Below, piece after piece: positions 52,549 through 61,692 of a stretch of 64,000 nucleotides of DNA (position 1 is the stretch's first letter; the number at the start of each line of letters is the position of its first letter). The notes below the pieces were generated by a model. It was not told the origin of the DNA. It ran no database searches and saw nothing but the letters and a program-made list of their open reading frames with translations. Source of the stretch: Cytobacillus citreus (GTDB taxonomy: Bacteria; Bacillota; Bacilli; Bacillales; Cytobacillaceae); contig NZ_JAGYPM010000003.1 in the NCBI RefSeq assembly GCF_018343665.1, positions 124,001-188,000 of the forward strand, read 5' to 3'. The translations under genes and the position numbers were made by a program.

Positions 52549-53779
52549 TTTTTTTTAAAAGTCTCGTAAATCGTTTCATAATGTCTTCTTCTGAGAATGG
52601 TGATTTTTTATTCTCTACAGTATGGGAAATTGATTTAGCCATTTCTGTATAAATGAGTGCTTCTCTGTAGTTTTTCTTACGGTGTTCATAGATTTTTGCA
52701 AGCTCAATGCAGGCCTCCAACATTACTTTGTTATTTCCTGCGTCTGCGATCTCCTTCCATAACTGTTCCGCTTCCGTCCATTTTTTTTGCTTTTTATACT
52801 CATAAGCTAGCGCATGTTTAGCATAAAGTGAATCAAGGTTATCCCCTTGTGAAATATTTGAAAATGCTTCTCTTGCAGAAGCTGAATCCCCCAAATGTGA
52901 AAACCACCTTCCAACTTCATAAATTTCCCTGGCAGTCTGTTTCTTATCAAGTCGAAGTATTTGAAAAGAAAGATGAGTATATAGACTAATGAGTGATAAA
53001 ATATCAGTTTCATTATGCTTTAAAATACCAATCATACCTTCTGGATCTTTTCTTTCCACAAAATCAAAATAAATCATCGGTGCAAGATAGCCTGGAAGAT
53101 CATCCTTCCTTTCTACCCCTAGTACTTCCTGTTCTACGATCGAAAGCTTCATTCTATCCAGTTTATGTTTCCACATTCTTCTTGAAGCATGATATAGATC
53201 AAAATGACCAAAAGGAGGAAGCTTTGGTACATGTTCCTTGATCAGCGTATGCCTTGTCTTAACTTGAGGCCAATCAAATGACTTTCCGTTATATGTAGCC
53301 ATTGTTCTATAATCAACACTATCAAGAAAGCTTTTATACAAGGGAATTTCTGCACCTGGATGGGGCAAAATATGTTGTTTTAGCTTTACCTTGTTTTCAA
53401 TTAAGCTTGCATGTCCAAGGATAAAGATCGTATTGCCTACCCCTCCTCCTAGGCCCGTTGTCTCAGTATCAAAGAAAAAAAAGTTTTCTGGCTTATAGCC
53501 CGCTGCAGAAAGAGGATGATCTATATATGAAGAATTCCACGCTTCAACTGCATCTGAGAATTGAGAAAAAGAATAAATACCGTGTTTTTGATCGATTGGG
53601 AATTCTTTCTCTCGAACAAGGCAGTAGGCTCCATCGAAATAATATGGGGATACCCCCTCTTTTGTCCAAGAATCTATAAAAGGGATTTCTTCTAGGTGAA
53701 TGCATTGAAATTTTTCCTTTTCTGTACGATCAATCGACAAATGTGGTTTTAATCTATTTAGCTTGCTTTTAATTGACAT
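52529..53779 (-). CDS. yprB: YprB (MrfB) 3'-5' DNA exonuclease
   Basis: A 416-residue DnaQ/DEDD-type exonuclease with C-terminal TPR-like repeats, the B. subtilis YprB, now MrfB. With the MrfA helicase it repairs mitomycin C adducts by a UvrABC-independent route. Exonuclease motifs are FFFDTETTGLGGGVGNTIF (D-x-E), TYNGKSFDWPQVK and [13 protein letters not shown]. Helical repeats follow (HALAYEYKKQKKWTEAEQLW, EACIELAKIYEHRKKN). The last codons (SCVKAQ and the stop) come from an interspersed repeat. The ATG at 53779 overlaps the end of yprA by eleven bases. Confidence 0.93.
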   Translation of the reverse strand: MSIKSKLNRLKPHLSIDRTEKEKFQCIHLEEIPFIDSWTKEGVSPYYFDGAYCLVREKEFPIDQKHGIYSFSQFSDAVEAWNSSYIDHPLSAAGYKPENFFFFDTETTGLGGGVGNTIFILGHASLIENKVKLKQHILPHPGAEIPLYKSFLDSVDYRTMATYNGKSFDWPQVKTRHTLIKEHVPKLPPFGHFDLYHASRRMWKHKLDRMKLSIVEQEVLGVERKDDLPGYLAPMIYFDFVERKDPEGMIGILKHNETDILSLISLYTHLSFQILRLDKKQTAREIYEVGRWFSHLGDSASAREAFSNISQGDNLDSLYAKHALAYEYKKQKKWTEAEQLWKEIADAGNNKVMLEACIELAKIYEHRKKNYREALIYTEMAKSISHTVENKKSPFSEEDIMKRFTRLLKKSCVKAQ

Positions 53780-56069
53780 GATTTCCACCAGTGCGAATCT
53801 TCATATTTGTGAAACTTGCTAAAATACTTTGCACATCTCTTTTAGCTGTGCCCAAAGACATGTCTGTCCCAATACAGGAAGGACAGCCAATATCACATTG
53901 ACACCTATTCACCATTTCTTCTGCTTCCATCAGAACATGTTCGAATCCTTCATATACCTTTTCACTTAATCCAACCCCACCAGGATACCGATCATAGAAG
54001 AAAATCGTCGGCTTTTCATTATGTTCAGCTTTCACTTGAGGAACTACATGAATATCTTGAGGATCACACATTACAAATAGTGGTGCAATATGTCTTAACG
54101 CATGAGCTGCACCTATTAGCCCCTGCTCCAAACGTCCTCGATCATTCTGTAAAAATTCCTCATTTAAAGAAAACCATGTAGAACTTGTATGCAGCTCTGC
54201 CTCAGGCAAAGTAATCGGCCCTGAACCAATATTTTCGTGAGTTTCAAACTTGATTTTTTTAAAAAGTGTTGCCATTGCTATGACACTCACATCTCCATAG
54301 CCTATCTCTCCCGAAGCTGTAAACCGATGCTTGTCTTGTTCAAGAACCTTGAGCTGAACTGCAAGATTAGCATCTGTGAAGTAATCAACATTAACCTCTC
54401 TAACGAACGCTTTTTTCTCCTCCCAATCAAGCTTCTCTACTTGATATTGCGTACCTTGGTGAAGATAAATAGCCTCATCATGAAGTAATGTCATAGCAGA
54501 AAATTGATCCATTTCTCCAATCACTTTCACATTCGCGATATCAGATTGATCTATTATGACAACATTTTCTTGTGAGGCAGAACGAAGACTAATATTATGG
54601 GCAGGAAATGAATCATTCATCCAATAATATTTTTCTCCATTTTGAAAAAGGATACTTTCTTCTGCTAAGTATTCTAGAACCTCATCTGTTTCAAATGAAC
54701 CAAATGGCTCTCCGACTTTAAATGGGAGCTCATATGCCGCACATTTTATGTGATCAATTAAAATGATTAAGTTATCAGGATTTATTCTTGCTGTTTCTGG
54801 GCTTCTTTTGAAAAAATAATCCGGGTTCTGAATAACATACTGATCAAGCGGACTGCTGCTTGCTATCATAATAACAAGGGATTCCCCATGCCTGCGCCCT
54901 GCTCGTCCAGCTTGCTGCCAAGAGCTTGCAATCGTCCCCGGAAAGCCGGTCATAATACATACCTGAAGTTGTCCGATATCCATACCTAGTTCAAGTGCAT
55001 TCGTACTAACTACACCATAAATTTCACCTGATCGAAGGCCTTTCTCAATTTCTCTCCTCTCCGTTGGCAAATAACCTCCTCGATAACCTCGAATTGCTTT
55101 CGGACCTAATTTATGCTTGATTAAATCCTGTAAATAGGTCAGCAAAATTTCAACTCTAACTCGGCTCCTGGCAAAAGTAATCGTCTGGATTTTGTTTACC
55201 AAAAGGCTAGCAGCAAGCATTCTAGCTTCTAAAGTAGCACTTCTTCTAATATTTAATGGCTTATTGACAATCGGAGGATTATAAAAAACAAAATGCTTTC
55301 TTCCGCTTGGCGCTCCATTATTATTGATTAATTCAACTGATTTTTCTGTAAGCTTTTCAGCAAGCTCTAATGGATTTGCTATAGTCGCTGATGTACAAAT
55401 AAAAATTGGATCGCTCCCGTAAAAACGGCAAATTCTTTGCAAACGTCTTATAACATTTGCTACATGGCTTCCAAAAACACCTCTATAAATATGAAGTTCA
55501 TCAATAATAACAAACTTCAAGTTCTCGAATAAGGAAACCCATTTTGTATGATGAGGCAAGATGGCAGAATGCAGCATATCAGGATTTGTTATCACGACAT
55601 GGCCTGCTTTCCGAACCTTCTGGCGTATATTTGATGGAGTGTCTCCATCATATGTATAACTGTTTATCGCCAATCCTGAATCTTCAATGATTTCGTTTAT
55701 TTCACTTTTTTGATCCTGTGCTAAAGCTTTTGTTGGAAACATATAAAGTGCTCTTGAACTTGGATCATTTATGACCGTTTGCAAAACTGGAAGATTGTAG
55801 CATAACGTTTTCCCAGAAGCTGTTGGAGTAACTGCAACAAGACTTTTCCCTTTCATAGCCGTATCATATGCTAATTTTTGATGTGTATATAGACTTGTGA
55901 TTCCCCTTTTTTGTAATGCCTCTTTTAGAGAAGGATGTAAATTCATTGGAAGATCTGCAGTATTTGCCTCTTTTTCATCAATTGTGTGCCAATGAACGAT
56001 ATTATGTTTAACAGGATCTGATTCTTTCATTTCCTTCATGATTTCATTCAAGTTTTTCCGTACTTTCAT
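53769..56069 (-). CDS. yprA: YprA (MrfA) DEAD-box-family DNA helicase
   Basis: A 766-residue superfamily 2 helicase with a C-terminal zinc-binding DUF1998 part, the B. subtilis YprA/MrfA. Walker A is AVTPTASGKTLCYNLP, motif II is VIIDELHIYRG (DELH), motif III CTSATIANP, motif IV/V STNALELGMDIGQLQ, and motif VI SSWQQAGRAGRR. Four cysteines in RCQCDIGCPSCIG near the C-terminus match the MrfA zinc site. It unwinds DNA 3' to 5' in mitomycin repair. GAGGTG lies before the ATG at 56069. The gene overlaps yprB, so both are made together. Confidence 0.95.
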   Translation of the reverse strand: MKVRKNLNEIMKEMKESDPVKHNIVHWHTIDEKEANTADLPMNLHPSLKEALQKRGITSLYTHQKLAYDTAMKGKSLVAVTPTASGKTLCYNLPVLQTVINDPSSRALYMFPTKALAQDQKSEINEIIEDSGLAINSYTYDGDTPSNIRQKVRKAGHVVITNPDMLHSAILPHHTKWVSLFENLKFVIIDELHIYRGVFGSHVANVIRRLQRICRFYGSDPIFICTSATIANPLELAEKLTEKSVELINNNGAPSGRKHFVFYNPPIVNKPLNIRRSATLEARMLAASLLVNKIQTITFARSRVRVEILLTYLQDLIKHKLGPKAIRGYRGGYLPTERREIEKGLRSGEIYGVVSTNALELGMDIGQLQVCIMTGFPGTIASSWQQAGRAGRRHGESLVIMIASSSPLDQYVIQNPDYFFKRSPETARINPDNLIILIDHIKCAAYELPFKVGEPFGSFETDEVLEYLAEESILFQNGEKYYWMNDSFPAHNISLRSASQENVVIIDQSDIANVKVIGEMDQFSAMTLLHDEAIYLHQGTQYQVEKLDWEEKKAFVREVNVDYFTDANLAVQLKVLEQDKHRFTASGEIGYGDVSVIAMATLFKKIKFETHENIGSGPITLPEAELHTSSTWFSLNEEFLQNDRGRLEQGLIGAAHALRHIAPLFVMCDPQDIHVVPQVKAEHNEKPTIFFYDRYPGGVGLSEKVYEGFEHVLMEAEEMVNRCQCDIGCPSCIGTDMSLGTAKRDVQSILASFTNMKIRTGGNHVN

Positions 56070-56241
56070 TGTATTCACCTCATACTACTATTCTAGCGAA
56101 TAAGCGTTCGTTGTAAAAGAGGGAGCATCTCTTCTTTTTCTTCATAGAACATTCATATTCTTAGAGTTTAAAAACACTTCTTTCATATGTCTTTTTTGTT
56201 ACAATATTAGCAATAATGGTTTTACCTTCAGAGGTGAAAAG

Positions 56242-56934
56242 ATGATTAATTTAGAAATAAAAAAAGTACTGTCTCAATTTACTCTTTTTCGAGACTTAAG
56301 TGATTCAGAAATGGAAAAAATTATCGAAATCTCTATCTCTAGAGAATGGAAAAAAGGCAGTCATGTCTTTATGCAGGATGACCCACTAGAAAATGTATAT
56401 TTTATACAAAGTGGACGGATAAAAATTTATAAAAGTGATATTAATGGGAAAGAGCAAATTGTAGCAATTATGAAAAATGGCGAGATGTTTCCACATGTTG
56501 GCTTCTTCCGTAAAGGCGGGTATCCTGCTTTTTCTGAAGTGCTAGAAAATTCAACATTAGTCGTTGTCCCTATTGATCTATTTGAAAAAGTATTAATTGA
56601 TAATCCAGAGCTGTGTATTAAAGTATTTAAAGTGCTTGGGGAAAAAATCGTTGATTTACAAGAAAGATTAGAGTCGCAAATACTTAATAATACGTATGAA
56701 CAAATTATTAAGCTGCTTGTCCGTTTGGCAAAAAATCATGGGGAAGAAATGGATGAAAGACTGTATCTGTTAAAATCTGAATTCACCAATAAGGATCTTG
56801 CCAATATGATTGGAACGACGAGAGAAACCATGAGTAGAACATTAACAAAGCTAAGGAAAGACCATTTAATTGAAACAGACTCAGCAGGGAATATTATTAT
56901 TGATCCTGACCGACTGTTAGAGGAAATTTTTTAG
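56242..56934 (+). CDS. Crp/Fnr family regulator (ArcR-like)
   Basis: A 230-residue transcription factor with an N-terminal cyclic-nucleotide-binding-type beta-roll (residues 10-120, including PLENVYFIQSGRIKIYK) and a C-terminal winged helix with recognition region TNKDLANMIGTTRETMSRTL. It has only one cysteine (NPELCIKV) and no iron-sulfur cluster motif, so it is not Fnr in the Bacillus sense. It is closer to ArcR-like members that bind TGTGA-N6-TCACA. A GAGGTG box precedes the ATG. It is convergent with hcp, whose promoter carries a matching site, so it is a good candidate hcp activator. Confidence 0.85.
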   Translation: MINLEIKKVLSQFTLFRDLSDSEMEKIIEISISREWKKGSHVFMQDDPLENVYFIQSGRIKIYKSDINGKEQIVAIMKNGEMFPHVGFFRKGGYPAFSEVLENSTLVVVPIDLFEKVLIDNPELCIKVFKVLGEKIVDLQERLESQILNNTYEQIIKLLVRLAKNHGEEMDERLYLLKSEFTNKDLANMIGTTRETMSRTLTKLRKDHLIETDSAGNIIIDPDRLLEEIF

Positions 56935-56987
56935 TTTAAAAAGAGAAGAACCCATTTGACAACTATGGTTCTTCTCTCTTTGAAAGG

Positions 56988-58280
56988 CTATGATAATTGC
57001 AGCATTTCTTGCATGTCTTCTTGAGCTGTGCCAATTAATTTTAAATTAAAGGTTTCTTGAAGGACATTTAATACTCCCTCTGAAATAAATTCTGGCGCTT
57101 TTGGTCCAATACGAATATCTTGGATTCCTAAGCTAAACAAACCTAAAAGGATGGCAACTGCCTTCTGTTCGAACCATGAAAGCACAATACTTACAGGCAG
57201 CTCATTAATTTCACATTCAAAAGCCTCTGCTAATGCTTTTGCAATTTTTACAGTAGATCCAGAATTATTGCATTGGCCTAAATCTATATATCTTGGGATA
57301 TTTGTTCCAGGTACGACTCCATAGTCAACATCATTAAAACGGAACTTCCCACAAGACGTTGTTAAAATAACTGTTTCTGGCGGCAAGGATGTAGCTAATT
57401 CACGATAGTATTCTCCTCCCTTGCCCGGTGCATCACACCCTGCAATAACGAAGAACCTTTTAATCTTTCCCTCTTTAACTGCTGAAATGACCTCGGGAGC
57501 AAGACCTAATACTGTTTCATGATGGAAGCCTGTCAATAAAGTTTCATCTGAATCAATACTTACTTCAGGCAATTCTAATGCTCTTTTAATTAATGGGCTA
57601 AAATCATCATTTTCGATTTTCAAAACATTTTCAAGACCCGCTACTTCATAGGAGAACATGCGGTCAGCATATGTACCTTTAATTGGCATCACACAGTTCG
57701 TTGTTGCTAAAATCGCTCCCGGGAACTTTGCAAATAAGCGTCGTTGGTCATACCAAGCTTTACCAATATTCCCTTTCAAATGAGGATATTTTTTCAATTG
57801 TGGATAGCCATGTGCTGGTAGCATTTCCGAGTGGGTATAAATATTGATACCTTTTCCTTCTGTTTGCTTTAATAGCTCTTCAAGTGCAAATAAATTATGC
57901 CCTGTAACAATGATACATTTACCTTCAATTTTATTTTGTGAAACACGGATCGGTTGTGGAATACCAAGTCTTTTAGTATGGGCTTCATCAAGAATTTCCA
58001 TTACTCTAACAGCAGAACGTCCGACCTTCATCGCCATTTCTATATGTTCCTGAACATTAAAGTTTGAATTAGTTAATGTTAAATAAAGGGCCTCATGTGT
58101 TGTAGCATCGACAAATGGATCTGTATATTCCAACTGGTTCGCATGTGTACGATAAGCAGCAATCCCCTTCAATCCAAAAATAATTATATCCTGTAAGCTT
58201 GCTATTGTTTCATCTTTTCCACAAACACCGATTACTTTACATCCCCCAGTTGGCGTCTGCTCACATTGGTAGCAAAACAT
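56988..58280 (-). CDS. hcp: Hybrid cluster protein (hydroxylamine reductase)
   Basis: A 430-residue hybrid-cluster protein, annotated as hydroxylamine reductase, that protects from nitric oxide and nitroxidative stress; its true role may be as NO reductase or peroxidase. The N-terminal cysteine motif MFCYQCEQTPTGGCKVIGVCG gives the 4Fe-4S cluster. Ligands of the hybrid cluster appear in ATTNCVMP, VIAGCDAPG, ILTTSCGKFRFN and DLGQCNNSGS, and HHETVLG. The length is that of the small (class III) form that lacks the central three-helix bundle. A GAGGAGG box precedes the ATG. Confidence 0.94.
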   Translation of the reverse strand: MFCYQCEQTPTGGCKVIGVCGKDETIASLQDIIIFGLKGIAAYRTHANQLEYTDPFVDATTHEALYLTLTNSNFNVQEHIEMAMKVGRSAVRVMEILDEAHTKRLGIPQPIRVSQNKIEGKCIIVTGHNLFALEELLKQTEGKGINIYTHSEMLPAHGYPQLKKYPHLKGNIGKAWYDQRRLFAKFPGAILATTNCVMPIKGTYADRMFSYEVAGLENVLKIENDDFSPLIKRALELPEVSIDSDETLLTGFHHETVLGLAPEVISAVKEGKIKRFFVIAGCDAPGKGGEYYRELATSLPPETVILTTSCGKFRFNDVDYGVVPGTNIPRYIDLGQCNNSGSTVKIAKALAEAFECEINELPVSIVLSWFEQKAVAILLGLFSLGIQDIRIGPKAPEFISEGVLNVLQETFNLKLIGTAQEDMQEMLQLS

Positions 58281-58315
58281 GAATCATTCCTCCTCATTAA
58301 TTATTGAACGACTTT

Positions 58316-58358
58316 AGCATACCGTTTAGTTCACACTTACAGTGTGACGCAGATCACG
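58316..58358 (-). promoter_or_regulatory. Crp/Fnr-type activator site and promoter of hcp
   Basis: TGTGA-CGCAGA-TCACG (58343-58358) matches TGTGA-N6-TCACA at nine of ten positions. On the minus strand a -10 TATGCT lies at 58321-58316; a start at 58309 puts the centre of the site at -41.5, the class II activating position. There is no -35 hexamer, which agrees with activator dependence. A compact 7-3-7 palindrome TCACACT-TAC-AGTGTGA overlaps it at 58331-58347. Confidence 0.7.
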
Positions 58359-58418
58359 TTTTTTCTTATGTCAAGAAGTGTTCAATATTGGGAAAATATA
58401 AAATAAATTTTAAAGAAA

Positions 58419-58542
58419 ACTCGCCGATTGGCGAGCCTTGGAAAGGCGAAGACAGAGGCGTAGTTGCACTTATCGCGCTCATATATGCCACGTCCTGTGG
58501 CATTCGCCCGACTAGGACATCCTGTCCGTCGTACTTAATTCC
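58419..58542. repeat. Multi-hairpin GC-rich block, family 3
   Basis: About 125 bases that are much more GC-rich than their surroundings. Short stems follow one another: CTCGCC-gatt-GGCGAG, TGCCAC-gtcct-GTGGCA, and AGGACA-tcc-TGTCC. It lies between the divergent hcp and hsp20-type genes. I believe that similar blocks occur in other Bacillus genomes, but this is recollection. No coding capacity is seen; 58543-58674 has only AT-rich sequence. Confidence 0.45.
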
Positions 58543-58674
58543 TAAAATTGGCAACTATGTCGAATTATCTTCTGCGCTGGCAATTTATAATTTCCTAATG
58601 TGGAACAAATACCTAATTATGTTCATAGAATATGGTGGTTGTGCCTTATTTAATTCATGATTGGAGATGAAAAT

Positions 58675-59142
58675 ATGAGTGATCAAGGAAGAAAGGCAAA
58701 AAATGAACCTTTTGGCGAATTGATGAAATCAATGAATCAATTTTTCCACGAGAAGCCTGTAAAAGGTTTATTACAAACGATGGATGATTTTTTTAAAAAC
58801 CCGTTCCCATCTCATTCATCATTTCATATTGATGTACATGAGACTGCGGGTGAGCATATTATCACTGCAGAACTTCCTGGTGTAAATCGTGAACAAATTC
58901 AACTTGATGTGCTTGATAATTATATAACTATTACAGTTAATTCAAATGAATTATTTACTGAAGAGGATGAAAATCAAAAAATCGTTAAACGGCGGCAATC
59001 AATGCAAAGATCAAGCAGAACAATACCTCTTCCACAACCTATCAATGAAAGTAAAGTAAAAGCGACTTATCAAAATGGGCTTTTACAAATACGTATTCCG
59101 AAACAGTTAGGAAAGAAAATAATAATCGATGAAATCAAATAA
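58675..59142 (+). CDS. Hsp20/alpha-crystallin family protein
   Basis: A 155-residue small heat-shock protein. The alpha-crystallin domain runs from about residue 50 to 145, beginning FHIDVHETAGEHIITAELPGV and including the strand LDVLDNYITITVN; the end has the usual GLLQIRIPK (the A-x-x-x-n-G-v-L motif as KVKATYQNGLLQI). Such proteins hold unfolded proteins in soluble form; some Bacillus members are spore coat proteins. The N-terminal part is polar (GRKAKNEPFGELMKSM). The ATG at 58675 has GGAG eight bases upstream. Confidence 0.9.
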   Translation: MSDQGRKAKNEPFGELMKSMNQFFHEKPVKGLLQTMDDFFKNPFPSHSSFHIDVHETAGEHIITAELPGVNREQIQLDVLDNYITITVNSNELFTEEDENQKIVKRRQSMQRSSRTIPLPQPINESKVKATYQNGLLQIRIPKQLGKKIIIDEIK

Positions 59143-59172
59143 AAACAAGCAGCAATAGACTGCTTGTTTCTT
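59142..59172 (+). terminator. Terminator of the Hsp20-type gene
   Basis: Arms ACAAGCAG and CTGCTTGT with a seven-base loop, followed by TTCTTTATT, directly after the stop codon. Confidence 0.8.
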
Positions 59173-59283
59173 TATTCGTTAATAAGAATATTTAAATTAT
59201 TCAACGTACTAAAGCAAGATTAATATTTCGATTAAGTTTCTGCTAAAATATAGCATTAGGCGGATGCCTTTGCGATAACCAAG

Positions 59284-61692
59284 TTACTCAAATGATGTAT
59301 CAAGCCAACGATTAAAATACCCTGAAGGGACGTTGAAATAAACTTTTGTAAATCTGATGAACTCTTTCGTATCTACTTCTTTGTATTGAAAATGATGATA
59401 ATAGTCTGAAAGAAATTGCATACTGACCTCTTTGACATCTTCTCCTTGCACTCTATACTTATCCTTCATCAAATTCAATAATTCAACAGCAGGTTGGCCA
59501 TATATAAATCCAGTATTCTTCATTTTATTTAACGGAACATTTGAATATTGTCTCCCAAGAGGAGGTTCTGACGATGCGATTCTTTCCATACGGCGATATG
59601 GAATACTAAAAGCATGTCTTTCGGTTTGATTTTTACCAGCATAAAAATACATAGAGGTTGCAAATTCAGTTATCCCTTCGTCAACCCAAGCTTGATTATA
59701 CTGATCATTTGCGACAACACCATAAAAATATTGATGGGCAATTTCATGTACAATTGCGTTTCGATAAAAATAAGTATCCTCAATATAAGGATTAATTGTA
59801 ATAACACCAGAATATTCCATAAACAGGCCGTTATCAAGTATGATATCTAATTGTTTATGAGGGTACTTTCCGATGTTTTCCTGATAAAACGACAATGCGT
59901 CTTTAGCATGGTTCATTGTTTCTTTCAAATCTTTATGATGATCATTTTTAGTGAATATACGAATTTTTACTCCGTCATTTGCAAGCGCCTCATGAACTTC
60001 CATGTCCTTTATGATTGCAACGAAAAAGTCTCTAACTTTATTTATTTTTACTTTACCTTCATTATTTTTGAGCTGTGGATCTTTCTCTGCAGATGAAATG
60101 AATGAATACCCCTTAGGAAGCTTGTATGCAATCTCAAAGTCGGAAAAGTCTGTATGATAAGTTTCAATCCCATCTGAATATTCCTCCTTATTCCACTTCC
60201 CTTTTTGATAGGTTGCAAGCATTGGATACCATTGTGCTAAATAATAATTTTCCTTTTCCTTCGAAAAGCGAACACCTTCCTCTGGAACAGTAAATTCATA
60301 ATCGATTTTTACATTAAACTTTTTTTTATCTTTCATTGCTTCAGAAAGATTAATTTTCAGCGTATCCTTTTCTAAACTATACTTAGCTTTTTCACCATTG
60401 ACCTTGATTTCACCCATTTTTATTTCGGAATAGCCCTTAACGGATTGAAACTGATGACCTCTTTTAAATACATTTGAAATAAAGTAAAAAATGAGTTCAT
60501 CCCATTTTTGATCTGATTTATTTTTTACAAGTATATTCGCTTCTGTGGTAAAAACACCATTCTTATCCATTTCGAATTGAATATCATATTTAGCTTTGCT
60601 GTAATTTTTAACGCCAACATCATTATCTTTTGTTACAACAACATATACACTTGCACTAATAAAAATAAGGAGCAATCCCATGAGAGCAAGCCTTTCGCCA
60701 CTTGGCTTCCAAATATTCCGCTTATTACTGTACTGTTTCCTAATTGGTTTTAATATTTGTATTTGTCCCGTTCTTATCCATGGGCTTTTTGAATAGTTTG
60801 ATTGAAAGCGATTTTTCAAACCATTTGCTAGTAAACTAAATGAAATTGTCGTAAATAATAAAATAATTAATGGGACAACTAGTATATGAGTATTCCCGTA
60901 AATATTTCCCCTTGCTTGTCCGACTAATCCTGATAGCTCCTTCGTAGTGGAGAGATATATAAGAGGATCAAACCTAACAATTGTTCCACCAGCAAAAATA
61001 TTCATTAGTGCGAGCTGCCCCATTATCGTTATGACATACACAATTTCTAATATGAACATAACTAATATCGTTTCCTTTAATTGAGGAAAAATATGCTTCC
61101 AAATTAACCTGTTTCTGCCAGCCCCTAGAACATTTGCTGCCTCAATATATACAGATTTATGCAATTCATTCGTTTTCAATCTTACGGAGGAAACAATACT
61201 TGGAATACTGATTACAGAAGCAAGAATAATAAAATAGAAGACGAGAGCCCTTGTTTCTAAACTACTATTAAAACTAATCGGTTTCATAAAAAAATATAAT
61301 ATTAGAAACAACGGAACATAACTCCAAGCATTCTCGAAGGTAATAACCCAGCTAGGGGTTTTTTTCCAGGTTCCAATATATAATCCAAAAACCGTGCCAA
61401 ATAGCATTTTTATACATGTTACTGCTAATGCAATGAACACAGTATAACGGATTCCGTGCAATACCATTGTCAATAAATCATAGCCCCATTTATCTGTCCC
61501 TAATGGATAGCTTGCATTTTCGAACGGTTCCAATGGAGGTGCTAGTACTTTTCCATTCGTATATTGAGTTTCTAGCAATTCTGTTAATGAGAATGGAGCC
61601 ATCATCGGGCCAAATAAGCTAAGAAAGATTAAAACAAATACAAAAAAAACTCCAAAATATAAAGAGGAATTAAACTTATAAAGTTTATTCAT
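59284..61692 (-). CDS. ABC permease fused to an M1-family-like peptidase
   Basis: An 802-residue protein that joins two unrelated parts. Residues 1-300 are an oligopeptide-type ABC permease (OppC/DppC-like) with six hydrophobic segments and the EAA loop VYIEAANVLGAGRNRLIWKH. After a basic linker and another membrane segment (residues 335-355, LALMGLLLIFISASVYVVV) come 440 residues that look like an M1 aminopeptidase: a beta-rich front part, then HEIAHQYFYG with the downstream glutamate in NQAWVDEGITEF (HExxH-x18-E). The peptidase should face outward. It follows a permease gene, overlapping by eight bases. No binding protein or ATPase gene is present. Confidence 0.82.
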   Translation of the reverse strand: MNKLYKFNSSLYFGVFFVFVLIFLSLFGPMMAPFSLTELLETQYTNGKVLAPPLEPFENASYPLGTDKWGYDLLTMVLHGIRYTVFIALAVTCIKMLFGTVFGLYIGTWKKTPSWVITFENAWSYVPLFLILYFFMKPISFNSSLETRALVFYFIILASVISIPSIVSSVRLKTNELHKSVYIEAANVLGAGRNRLIWKHIFPQLKETILVMFILEIVYVITIMGQLALMNIFAGGTIVRFDPLIYLSTTKELSGLVGQARGNIYGNTHILVVPLIILLFTTISFSLLANGLKNRFQSNYSKSPWIRTGQIQILKPIRKQYSNKRNIWKPSGERLALMGLLLIFISASVYVVVTKDNDVGVKNYSKAKYDIQFEMDKNGVFTTEANILVKNKSDQKWDELIFYFISNVFKRGHQFQSVKGYSEIKMGEIKVNGEKAKYSLEKDTLKINLSEAMKDKKKFNVKIDYEFTVPEEGVRFSKEKENYYLAQWYPMLATYQKGKWNKEEYSDGIETYHTDFSDFEIAYKLPKGYSFISSAEKDPQLKNNEGKVKINKVRDFFVAIIKDMEVHEALANDGVKIRIFTKNDHHKDLKETMNHAKDALSFYQENIGKYPHKQLDIILDNGLFMEYSGVITINPYIEDTYFYRNAIVHEIAHQYFYGVVANDQYNQAWVDEGITEFATSMYFYAGKNQTERHAFSIPYRRMERIASSEPPLGRQYSNVPLNKMKNTGFIYGQPAVELLNLMKDKYRVQGEDVKEVSMQFLSDYYHHFQYKEVDTKEFIRFTKVYFNVPSGYFNRWLDTSFE

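Noticed and set aside
56242..56934. Assignment of the Crp/Fnr protein as Fnr
   Set aside because: Bacillus Fnr needs a cysteine cluster for its 4Fe-4S centre; only one cysteine is present here.
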